Source: Bdellovibrio sp.
Lineage (GTDB): Bacteria; Bdellovibrionota; UBA1018
DNA: 34,326 bases
Reading direction: 5' to 3'
Assembly (NCBI GenBank): GCA_016185105.1
Contig: JACPOE010000026.1
Location: forward strand, 1 to 34,326
The position numbers and the translations under genes are program-made. Below the pieces are notes generated by a model. That model saw only the letters and a program-made list of their open reading frames with translations, did no database searches and was not told the DNA's origin. Positions 25,566-33,263 of this stretch are shown here, in pieces. Positions within the stretch are counted from its first letter, which is position 1. The number at the start of each line of letters is the position of its first letter.

Positions 25566-26260
25566 CGATGCACGCACCGGGGTTGGGAGATTTTAAACTC
25601 AGACACCGTCTTCGAATTCAATGCATAGGCGTAGCCTTTAAGAAAATTCCAATGAAGTCTGCAAAGCCAATCCGCAACCTCATGGGTTTCATGGTAGGGA
25701 AGGCGGTGCGGACAAGTAAGCAGCTCCACCTCCACCAGATTCTGAACTCCACGACGCAGCAAAAAAGATTCTTGTCTAGAGCTACGACTGAGGGGGCTAT
25801 CTTGAAATGCTAAAAGAATGTCTCGTAAATCAGTCCCTGGTTTGCCATCTTTTTGAATCCAACGGCTCCATCTTTTTTCAGCGCAGCGTCTTCCCGCTTT
25901 CCAGCAGATTTGCTCCAATACGGTTTCAATCGCCTCGCGAGAGTCCTCAGGTGTCTGAATTCGAAAATGATTGAGTGTCCAAGCTTGAGTGGCCCAAACG
26001 GCGTGCTCAAGCCGCGCTAGGACATCTTCAGGCGTAGTATCGTCTAAATAGTCTTCAAATTTGTGCTCGGTTAGGGAATTCAACATCCAAAGGTTTTCAG
26101 TCACTCGCTTGCTGAATCCCCGATGAACCGCATGTTGAGAATATTCAATTTGAACTTCCTTGAGCCACAGGTTTGTCAACTCATGCAGCTCTACCAGGTT
26201 CTGAAACCAGAGGTAGTGTTCCGCCGCAGGGAGTCTTTCGTGCCAGGGTTCACGTCGCAT
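25547..26260 (-). CDS. Unknown protein coupled to the ChaN-like gene
   Basis: 237 residues from ATG 26260, no signal peptide or membrane segment. It is rich in Trp, His, Arg and Glu and predicted mostly helical (LVELHELTNLWLKEVQIEY, EAIETVLEQICWKAGRRCAEKRWSRW). Several His and Cys (HAVHRGF, LLTCPHRLPYHETHE, RCVHRWHLEH) could bind metal, but no known motif is clear. Its last 19-31 bases overlap the start of the ChaN-like gene, a strong sign that the two products act together. It is divergent from the exported 469-residue protein. I do not recognise the family. Confidence 0.75.
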   Translation of the reverse strand: MRREPWHERLPAAEHYLWFQNLVELHELTNLWLKEVQIEYSQHAVHRGFSKRVTENLWMLNSLTEHKFEDYLDDTTPEDVLARLEHAVWATQAWTLNHFRIQTPEDSREAIETVLEQICWKAGRRCAEKRWSRWIQKDGKPGTDLRDILLAFQDSPLSRSSRQESFLLRRGVQNLVEVELLTCPHRLPYHETHEVADWLCRLHWNFLKGYAYALNSKTVSEFKISQPRCVHRWHLEH

Positions 26261-26347
26261 GGGTCTCAGTTTATCCGAATTTTTTAAATTTGACAGGGTC
26301 AGTTGAAAGGTTCCAAACTATTTCTATTGGGATTAAAATCTTGGGGG

Positions 26348-26372
26348 CCACAGGAGCAAAGCCTGTGGAGGG
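26348..26372 (+). promoter_or_regulatory. Hairpin overlapping the ribosome binding site of the 469-residue gene
   Basis: CCACAGG (26348-26354) and CCTGTGG (26362-26368) form a perfect 7-bp stem with a 7-base loop. The Shine-Dalgarno GGAGGG (26367-26372) starts inside the right arm, just before TTG 26376, so folding could limit ribosome access. Whether it is regulated is unknown. Confidence 0.5.
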
Positions 26373-26375
26373 AAT

Positions 26376-27785
26376 TTGGAAAGAAAGTCATTTTGTGCAC
26401 CAAAAAAGCTTAGAATCATCGCTCTTATTGGGGTCTTTTGGCTCGCCTTTACTCCAGAAGCGCACCCTTCTACAAAGGGGGGCATTTTAAAGAGGGTTTT
26501 GAATAAGAGTTCTCCGCCTGAGAGTCCACCCGTCACAAGAAAAGAACTTTCTAACCCCTCGAGCCCTGACACCCAGAGTCCCGCTACCCAAAGTGGTGCT
26601 ACGTCTGACGCAGACGATTCCCCTACCGAGGAAGGAGCCGTACGCACGCTCGAGAAAGCAAAGCATGAACTTGAGACCCAAGCTAACCCCTCTCCCTGCC
26701 AACCCCAGGAGGTTCAAAAGCATGAGCTGGGTTGTGAAAGCTGGACTAAGTTTTGTGAGCGGAAACGGCTGCATCTCTCTAATATCTACCGTCTAAAAAT
26801 GCTGTTCAACCAGCTCATGGTCCCTTCGGAGGAATTGTCTCGGAGCTCTAGCTCCACTAGCCGACTGTTAAAAACAAAGAAAAAACTTAAGTCTTGCTAT
26901 GCAGACGGCAAATCGAATGACCACTGGTTGACCCAACATTTTATCGCTTATTTTGATAGAAATCCGCAGCAGATAGATACCCGCACCGTTGAACGGTTTT
27001 TGAAAGTACAACAGGAGAGCAACCGAAGTCGTCTTCTCAGTCTACAGGAGGCATTCAAGGTCGGTCCGATTCTTAAGAAACATCCCGATACCTGGGATGA
27101 GTTAGGCCTTAGAAAAGATCCAACCGTAAACCTGGGGATTTCAGAGGAAGAGGACAAATTAGTTCAGGATTACCACCAGGAAATAAAGTATGAGATTGCG
27201 AATGGACACATCTCCACTCTCGCACTTGAACAGAAACCTCCCAAGGACCTTTTCCGTCAGTACCTTCGGCAATATTCTCAGTTCTCTGACTGGACAATCT
27301 TGTCTTCACCCTTTCACGTCAACAACGAGGGAGACTTAAAGGGGTTCGCCAGAGGCGGCATCAATGACTTTATGAATTTTCTTTATGAGCAGTTCCAGGA
27401 AAGGGATCCTCCCACCCTTAAAGGGCTGTTTAATCCGAAAGACGCAACTCACAATGCGGTCAGAAACGTTATGGATTTCCTTACAATACTGACCACCCAT
27501 TTTGGAAATACCCGCGCTTTAGATAAAATGTGCACTCAAGCACCCGCCGATAGAAATAAGGAGCAAGTCGTTGCACGCGTTGGCCATTCCATTATGGGGA
27601 TCGAAGGTTTGGTACGGCACATTCTAAAAGACCTAAAAAAGCCGATCAAAGAGTACTTTCCGGGTTGCACTGGCCAAGAACAACAGAAAATTGCGGAAGA
27701 ATTTGCTAGCTTCATCAGGGACTTTTCTGAGGATGCTCACCTTCTTGAAGAATCCTATGAGTGCAATCAGGAATATATTCCCTGA
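26376..27785 (+). CDS. Exported protein of unknown function
   Basis: 469 residues from TTG 26376, supported by GGAGGG just upstream. The signal peptide is basic then hydrophobic (KKLRIIALIGVFWLAF), with cleavage near PEAHPS. A Ser/Pro/Thr-rich linker (about 40-95) leads to a large, mostly helical, charged domain with a few cysteines (CESWTKFCERKRLHL, CTQAPADR, FPGCTGQ, ESYECNQ) that may pair in the periplasm. There is no recognisable catalytic motif. Its linker-plus-helical style resembles the front half of the USP-like protein nearby, but I see no clear sequence similarity. It ends three bases before the convergent stop of the subtilisin gene, with no room for a terminator between them. Confidence 0.78.
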   Translation: MERKSFCAPKKLRIIALIGVFWLAFTPEAHPSTKGGILKRVLNKSSPPESPPVTRKELSNPSSPDTQSPATQSGATSDADDSPTEEGAVRTLEKAKHELETQANPSPCQPQEVQKHELGCESWTKFCERKRLHLSNIYRLKMLFNQLMVPSEELSRSSSSTSRLLKTKKKLKSCYADGKSNDHWLTQHFIAYFDRNPQQIDTRTVERFLKVQQESNRSRLLSLQEAFKVGPILKKHPDTWDELGLRKDPTVNLGISEEEDKLVQDYHQEIKYEIANGHISTLALEQKPPKDLFRQYLRQYSQFSDWTILSSPFHVNNEGDLKGFARGGINDFMNFLYEQFQERDPPTLKGLFNPKDATHNAVRNVMDFLTILTTHFGNTRALDKMCTQAPADRNKEQVVARVGHSIMGIEGLVRHILKDLKKPIKEYFPGCTGQEQQKIAEEFASFIRDFSEDAHLLEESYECNQEYIP

Positions 27786-27788
27786 TCA

Positions 27789-30700
27789 TTACCCCTGGTT
27801 TCCGCTAGGGACTGGCACCAGCGAAATAGATACCGGCACCGCAAAGAGAACCGCCGTGTCTTCCGAAGACCTAATTTTGAGAGCCCCCACGCCACTGTAC
27901 CTGCCCGAGCGGTAGGACTCGCTACTCAGAATTGCACTCGAAGCCAGTTGCTCGTCTGAAAAACCGAATTCGATATTAAAGACTCCCCCACCTGCGGGTC
28001 GAATCTGGAGGCTCCCGTTTTCTGGGGTGAAATTCAGGGTTTCCGAAATCAGGAACTTTCCTTCATCTTTGATCGCCGAGCCGACCACCTTGAATGCGTA
28101 GACTTTGTCGGCCTTGGGTTCAAAGGTCACCGTTTCCTCATCGGTCGGAGTCTCACTCTGCCCAATCTGTACACAGTTCGAATCATTTGGATCTGGAGCC
28201 TCTTTAGGACATTCCAAAATGTAGAGATCGAGATCGTTCCCTGGCGATCCCCCCGTCGACAATGTCACTTTCTTGAGCTCAGCCGGATAGGACCGGAATG
28301 CACTATTTGGCTGAGTTGCAAAATCTCGGAAATACAGAATCTCGCCATTGGCGATCTTGCTATTCGCCTGCCTCATCAGTGAGTTCAGCTCGAAACTGCT
28401 TTTTGCGGCCGAAGGAGCAAGGTCCAATGAAGAATCTTGAAGGCTCAGACTGAACTGTCCGCGAAGAGCTTCTACGCCCCCTTTAATTTCCTTGAGTCCT
28501 GAGGTCGCCGCTAAATAATCCACCCGCAGGCGGTATTTGGATTTTGGATACCGAAAAGAACCGAGAACAGGCAAATCCCAAACACCAGCCTTGGGGTTGC
28601 TCACGGTAAAGCTCAGCTTACGTTTGATTCCCGGATCCGAATACCCACCATTGGCATCGCAATTGGAAATGCGGGCTTCCGCTCTGGACTTGAAGAATTT
28701 GGAAGTATTTCCACCAATCAACGGCATCAGCTCCACTCCCGAGCAGGACTCGCCTTTCTCCATTAACCCATTTGCTCCCCTCTTAATTTCAGGAGTTTCC
28801 ACTGTGATTTTCACAAGAGAAGTTCCCTGAGGAATTGTTACATAGTTCCGTTGAACACCAAAACTCTCGACGGCGCGTTGAACATCGTAGGCCGTAGAAT
28901 TAGCTAGCGTATGATGAGGCACTGTTAGGTACACAGGTATTGTGAAAGAGGGCAACGCATTGACTTTGCCATCGACCACTCTGTAGCCATAAACTAGTGC
29001 ACCATGATCCCCTGGTTGTAAGGAGTTTCTAATCATCTCGCGGTCGATACAGAAATTGACATTCCCTAACGCCTGCGCCGCAAGCTTTCCCCCAATTCCG
29101 TTGGAATTGGACTGAATTGTGGCGCCTTCGCCTATGACCCGAACTTTTGTGCTCTCGGCGCCCGCGCAACTCCCCGCAACGCCAGAGACGGTATTGGTCA
29201 TATCATCCAAAACCCCAGCTTTCAGCCACACTTGATCGGACCCATAAATGAAGGTCTTCAAAATAAATTCGTCCTGGGTTGTCCGAAGCTGTCGCATCAA
29301 AGAGCCCGCTAATGGTGACTGAGTCGCCACCAAAGGAAGCCGCCTTCCCAGGCTGACCTGCCTTGAGGTCTCGGTCCCGCTGTAGGTCAGGTACAGTCCC
29401 TTACCAAAAGACGGCAAACCCTTGATTTTGGACAGAGTCCCATCGTAGGGAAGCCCTTGAGGATTTTTCAAAGGCACAATGACTTCATAATCAAGATCGA
29501 CGGAACTCCCCGCATTGGAAACCGCGCTTGGGACCTCTGAATCCCGAAGGTCTTTCAGTTTTTTCCACGCGGCTTCTAAGTCAATCATCCCCGTGCCTTC
29601 GTCAATCCAGCTGTACTGCCCAAAAAGACGTTCGCCTGTGGCTGGATCAAAGCGCGAGACATCAAAAGGCCGAGCCGACTGCATGAGGACTTCTTTCAAC
29701 TTCATTGCATTTTGAGTCAAAGGAGTGGCTGGATGCTTCTCATTGTATTTTCGAATCGCATCTAACAAAAGTGCGTAGGCACCCGCAGCAGATGGAGCTG
29801 CCATCGAAGTTCCCCAATAGACATCTAACCCTCCATGCATTCCCGGAGCTGTGTTGAGTTGAATTGAACTCAGCTCAGTGCCTGGAGCGGTAACTCCTGG
29901 TTTAAATCCACCGGCAGCAGTAGGTCCTCTTGAGCTGAAAAAGAGCAGAAAGTCTTCTTGAGCAGAGGCCTTACTCGATGCTTCATCCGCTGCCTCATTC
30001 CCTGCAACGGCTTCGGGTAGCCGACTTGCCGCCTCTTCACTCCCCAAAGCCGGCCATTGATATTGCTTTTGAATCATCGCCCGCGTTGCACTTGCTCCAA
30101 CACTCAGTGCTGCTGAGGCAACCGACGGGGTTCCAATAGTCTGACGCCCAGGCCCTGAGTTCCCCGCAGAGATAATAAACAAAATGTTTTTCATTGCAGA
30201 AAGACGATTAATCATCATTTCTTGCATTCCATATCCATCATTTAAATTAGAGAGTCCTCCGAGGGACATGTTGATGACATCAACACCTCGAGCAGCAAGG
30301 TCTACAAAAGCAGCCACGGCATTACAGCCCGAATTATTTGCACAGACTCGGTTTACCGCGAGATTTGCTTCTGGGGCCACACCCCGAGCCAGAGTATTTT
30401 TTGAATCATTCTGAATGGTCTTACTTCCAGCAATAATTCCAGAAACGTGAGTACCATGGTTCCCTGGATCGAAACCCACTAGAGAAGCGGCTCGAACCAT
30501 CACTTTCGAATCCTCGTCGCTGCCGGGCAAGGTATCATTTCGAATGTCAAAGCCTAGCTCTTCGGCATAGGAGCGCACGGTCTGCTTAGTCTTATTCCAA
30601 TCTCCCACCGGCTTGACGTAGCGAAAATCCATTGACCCAGAAAGGTCGACATAGAGCTGATCATCTTCGGGATGCTCTGCCGGAATGAGTATCATTGGAA

Positions 30701-31781
30701 TCTTTGAATCACTTTTACCATCGGCGTTGATATCGACGGGCTCATCTTTAGAGGAAATAACTGCTTCATCCAAAACGCCCAGCTTTGCTCCGCTGCCAGG
30801 CTTCAAGAGAAGCTCTCGCAATTCTGGAGAAACTTTAATCGGAATATCCTTCATTTCAATAAATTTATCCGCCACTGGAATATTGGGCACCTTAGGAGTC
30901 GGAATGATCTGCGCCGTTACAAAGAGAACGTCAGGAGGATTGCCCACCGGAACTTTGGCCTCAAATTTTGCGGTTGGATGAAAGTAAACTCGCCCTTCCC
31001 GAGTAAAATCCCGCATGTAGAGAATCCGATTCTTTTTTGATCCGTCGGGTTGCTCAGAAAAAAAGGTAGGATGATTTAACGTTACCCCAGTGTCGGTTAC
31101 TCCGACTAGAACCTTGGAACCATTGACAGGAGTTCCATCCCCAATGTCGGCTTCGGCTTGCTTTAGAAACTCTGGCACCCGCATCCGTTCCAACCCACTG
31201 AACCCAGCGCTACCCTCACGAAAATCAGCCCGTGGAGCAAAACCTTCTGCAGCCGGATTTAGTTTTTGAATCTCATCCATAACCTCCGGCTGGTACGAAA
31301 CAGGCTCCATCATAACCGAATGCCCCATTTTGAGGCTTTTGAGTGGACCCATCAGATCCGATTCATAGGGCATTTCAAACGTAAAATATCCCATCTCCGG
31401 AGCTTCAAAGAGTTCTATCCCACGCACTTTCTTCAGATGAGCTATTACTTTATCCATTTCAGATATGTAAAAATTCTCTCTTTCGGTCGGGGGAAGATGA
31501 AGCGCAGCAGAGGTGATTTGAGAAAAAGACTCAGGAGCAATCGCTGCTTCCACCTGATAGAAAAGTTTTCCACCACGATTTTGTACGTAAATTTCGACGT
31601 CGTTACTTAGTTTGACTCTCTTACCGCCACCCATCGGGATCGCCCCAGCGTCAATCGAAGGTCCGGTTACATTCGGCGTAAGAATTTTATCCTGATTTTT
31701 TACGGATTGAGAGCAGCCCAATAATTCAAGACCTGCAATCACCAAAAGTGGTGTGGTTCGAAAAATTTTTCTAAGTTTCAT
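27789..31781 (-). CDS. Large subtilisin-family (S8) serine protease lipoprotein
   Basis: 1330 residues. Lipoprotein signal MKLRKIFRTTPLLVIAGLELLGC places it in the envelope or on the surface. A propeptide-like region (about 50-200) precedes the catalytic domain: Asp230 in GVTDTGVTLNHP, His445 in GNHGTHVSGIIAG, the oxyanion Asn region ISAGNSGPG, and Ser659 in GTSMAAPSAAG. The triad is complete, so it should be active. The Asp-His spacing is about 215 residues, far more than in ordinary subtilisins and closer to tripeptidyl-peptidase II-like enzymes. This insert carries DINADGKSD (from residue 350), a calcium-loop-like sequence. The C-terminal 550 residues look like beta domains, one near the end resembling a pre-peptidase C-terminal domain. 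It has a strong ribosome binding site (GAGGGGG), which lies within a predicted hairpin. Confidence 0.92.
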   Translation of the reverse strand: MKLRKIFRTTPLLVIAGLELLGCSQSVKNQDKILTPNVTGPSIDAGAIPMGGGKRVKLSNDVEIYVQNRGGKLFYQVEAAIAPESFSQITSAALHLPPTERENFYISEMDKVIAHLKKVRGIELFEAPEMGYFTFEMPYESDLMGPLKSLKMGHSVMMEPVSYQPEVMDEIQKLNPAAEGFAPRADFREGSAGFSGLERMRVPEFLKQAEADIGDGTPVNGSKVLVGVTDTGVTLNHPTFFSEQPDGSKKNRILYMRDFTREGRVYFHPTAKFEAKVPVGNPPDVLFVTAQIIPTPKVPNIPVADKFIEMKDIPIKVSPELRELLLKPGSGAKLGVLDEAVISSKDEPVDINADGKSDSKIPMILIPAEHPEDDQLYVDLSGSMDFRYVKPVGDWNKTKQTVRSYAEELGFDIRNDTLPGSDEDSKVMVRAASLVGFDPGNHGTHVSGIIAGSKTIQNDSKNTLARGVAPEANLAVNRVCANNSGCNAVAAFVDLAARGVDVINMSLGGLSNLNDGYGMQEMMINRLSAMKNILFIISAGNSGPGRQTIGTPSVASAALSVGASATRAMIQKQYQWPALGSEEAASRLPEAVAGNEAADEASSKASAQEDFLLFFSSRGPTAAGGFKPGVTAPGTELSSIQLNTAPGMHGGLDVYWGTSMAAPSAAGAYALLLDAIRKYNEKHPATPLTQNAMKLKEVLMQSARPFDVSRFDPATGERLFGQYSWIDEGTGMIDLEAAWKKLKDLRDSEVPSAVSNAGSSVDLDYEVIVPLKNPQGLPYDGTLSKIKGLPSFGKGLYLTYSGTETSRQVSLGRRLPLVATQSPLAGSLMRQLRTTQDEFILKTFIYGSDQVWLKAGVLDDMTNTVSGVAGSCAGAESTKVRVIGEGATIQSNSNGIGGKLAAQALGNVNFCIDREMIRNSLQPGDHGALVYGYRVVDGKVNALPSFTIPVYLTVPHHTLANSTAYDVQRAVESFGVQRNYVTIPQGTSLVKITVETPEIKRGANGLMEKGESCSGVELMPLIGGNTSKFFKSRAEARISNCDANGGYSDPGIKRKLSFTVSNPKAGVWDLPVLGSFRYPKSKYRLRVDYLAATSGLKEIKGGVEALRGQFSLSLQDSSLDLAPSAAKSSFELNSLMRQANSKIANGEILYFRDFATQPNSAFRSYPAELKKVTLSTGGSPGNDLDLYILECPKEAPDPNDSNCVQIGQSETPTDEETVTFEPKADKVYAFKVVGSAIKDEGKFLISETLNFTPENGSLQIRPAGGGVFNIEFGFSDEQLASSAILSSESYRSGRYSGVGALKIRSSEDTAVLFAVPVSISLVPVPSGNQG

Positions 31782-31786
31782 GAGTG

Positions 31787-31826
31787 CCCCCTCTCAGTCG
31801 ATGAGACGCGGCTCACGCTGAGGGGG
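31787..31826 (-). promoter_or_regulatory. Hairpin pairing with the ribosome binding site of the S8 protease gene
   Basis: In the mRNA sense, CCCCCTCAG (plus-strand 31818-31826) can pair with CTGAGAGGGGG (31787-31797) with a two-base bulge. The right arm contains the Shine-Dalgarno GAGGGGG seven bases before the ATG. This could hide the site, or at DNA level act as an operator next to the -10 element. If transcription starts at about 31823, the 5' arm would be partly lost, so the start site decides between these readings. Confidence 0.5.
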
Positions 31827-31829
31827 TCT

Positions 31830-31857
31830 CTTATAGCATAGAAATAGATTCAGACAA
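31830..31857 (-). promoter_or_regulatory. Predicted promoter of the S8 protease gene
   Basis: On the minus strand TTGTCT (plus-strand 31852-31857) is followed after 16 bases by TATAAG (31830-31835), preceded by TG at the extended -10 position (TGCTATAAG). This is a fair housekeeping-type promoter, placed about 50 bases before the protease start. Confidence 0.5.
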
Positions 31858-31867
31858 TGAGTCTGAA
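31849..31867. terminator. 7-bp palindrome: terminator of the regulator gene or operator over the -35
   Basis: TTCAGAC-AATGA-GTCTGAA lies four bases after the stop of the NtrC-type regulator. On the minus strand it forms a stem followed by a weak T-rich stretch, so it could be a modest terminator. It also covers the predicted -35 of the protease promoter and could be a repressor or activator site. Confidence 0.4.
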
Positions 31868-31871
31868 AAAT

Positions 31872-33263
31872 TTACTTCCGAGTGGGTTCAAGTTTTCTGT
31901 AAATCGTCCTTGAATTAATCCCGAGAAGTTTTGCGGTCATGTTCTTGTCACCTGAGGTCGCCTCAAGCGTCTTTCGAATCAAAAGCTCTTCGACATCTTT
32001 CAAGGAAGTTCCCAATGGTACGGAGATCGAGGAACCCACAGCACCGCCAGGGTGGCCAGCCGCCTGGACAATCAGATGAGGAGGGAGCTCTTCAATCCCA
32101 ATGGAATCTTCGCGTGATAATACAACAGCACGCTCGATCACATTTCCTAACTCTCGAACATTTCCGGGCCACGTGTGAGAAGCTAGAACCTCCAAGACCT
32201 CGGTTTTAATCGCTAAAGCCGTCTTTCCATGTCGCATTCCGGCATGTCTCAGAAAATGAGCCACAAGTTCCGAAAGATCTTCCATACGTTCCCGAAGCGG
32301 CGGCACGTGGACTCCCACGACTTCAAGACGGTAGAGAAGGTCTTGTCTAAATCTACCTGCCGCTACCTCAGCTTTGAGATCCTTATGCGTCGCTGCAACC
32401 ACTCGGACATCTACCTTTTTTGTTTGCGTAGAACCGATTCGACGCACTTCATTTTCTTGTAAAACGCGAAGAAGCTTAGCCTGGAGTGGCAAAGGCATGT
32501 CGCCGATTTCATCCAAAAGAAGGGTCCCTTGATGAGCAGCCTCAAACAAGCCCTCCTTTGCACCCGTAGCCCCTGTGAAAGCCCCTTTTTCAAATCCGAA
32601 AAGTTCTGACTCCATCAAGTGTTCTGGAACTGCCGCACAGTTTAGGGCGATGAACTTCCGATCAGCCCGAGAAGAAAGCTGATGAATTCGCCGCGCGACC
32701 AGCTCTTTGCCAGTTCCACTCTCGCCAGTCAATAGTAGGGTGACATGGGTCGGTGCGACTCTTTCAATCAAATCCTTTAAAATCTGAATCGCCCTGGATC
32801 TTCCTAAAATGGGGTCTCTATTTTCTGAATCCTTTTCGGTCAGCAGACGAGCAGAACTCATCGACCCAGCAAACTTAAGACTCTGACCGCGTTTAAGGGC
32901 TGCTTCCACTGACGTTAAAAGAGTCTGGCGTTTGAAGGGTTTTGTTAAAAAATCAACGGCGCCCAGTTTCATTGCCCAAACCGCGTCTTCGATTCGTCCA
33001 AACGCAGTCATCAAAATCACTGGAAGGTTTTCGCCACATAGCGACAGCGCTCTGAGAAACTCTAAACCCCCCAGCTTGGGCATTCGAACATCGGTCACTA
33101 CTAAATCAAACCGTGCTGCGTCCTTACTTGGCGTCGGCCTAACAGCCTCGAGAGCTTGTTGGCCGTCCATGGCGACCGTGACTTGATAGCCGGCAAATTC
33201 TAAAATTTTTCGAGTAGACTCGAGTGCCTGTAAATCATCATCCACTAATAAAATAGTCGCCAC
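31872..33263 (-). CDS. NtrC-family sigma-54-dependent response regulator
   Basis: 463 residues. The receiver domain (1-120) has the acidic pocket VDDD at 8-10, phospho-acceptor Asp58 in VVTDVRMP, and Lys in FLTKPFK. The AAA+ domain (about 150-380) has Walker A GESGTGKELVAR, the sigma-54 contact loop ELFGFEKGAFTGA, Walker B GTLLLDEIGDMP, and an arginine-finger region RFRQDLLYRL. The C-terminal helix-turn-helix is Fis-like (NMTAKLLGINSRTIYRKL). So it activates sigma-54 promoters when phosphorylated. Start GTG 33263 has a near-perfect AGAAGGAG six bases upstream. It overlaps the histidine kinase gene by 26 bases, so the two form a two-component operon. Its target genes are not evident; I found no clear -24/-12 site upstream of the neighbouring protease gene. 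Confidence 0.96.
   Translation of the reverse strand: MATILLVDDDLQALESTRKILEFAGYQVTVAMDGQQALEAVRPTPSKDAARFDLVVTDVRMPKLGGLEFLRALSLCGENLPVILMTAFGRIEDAVWAMKLGAVDFLTKPFKRQTLLTSVEAALKRGQSLKFAGSMSSARLLTEKDSENRDPILGRSRAIQILKDLIERVAPTHVTLLLTGESGTGKELVARRIHQLSSRADRKFIALNCAAVPEHLMESELFGFEKGAFTGATGAKEGLFEAAHQGTLLLDEIGDMPLPLQAKLLRVLQENEVRRIGSTQTKKVDVRVVAATHKDLKAEVAAGRFRQDLLYRLEVVGVHVPPLRERMEDLSELVAHFLRHAGMRHGKTALAIKTEVLEVLASHTWPGNVRELGNVIERAVVLSREDSIGIEELPPHLIVQAAGHPGGAVGSSISVPLGTSLKDVEELLIRKTLEATSGDKNMTAKLLGINSRTIYRKLEPTRK

Noticed and set aside
31782..31871. A sigma-54 (-24/-12) promoter before the S8 protease, driven by the adjacent NtrC-type regulator
   Set aside because: No GG-N10-GC pattern of the right kind was seen; a housekeeping-type extended -10 fits instead.
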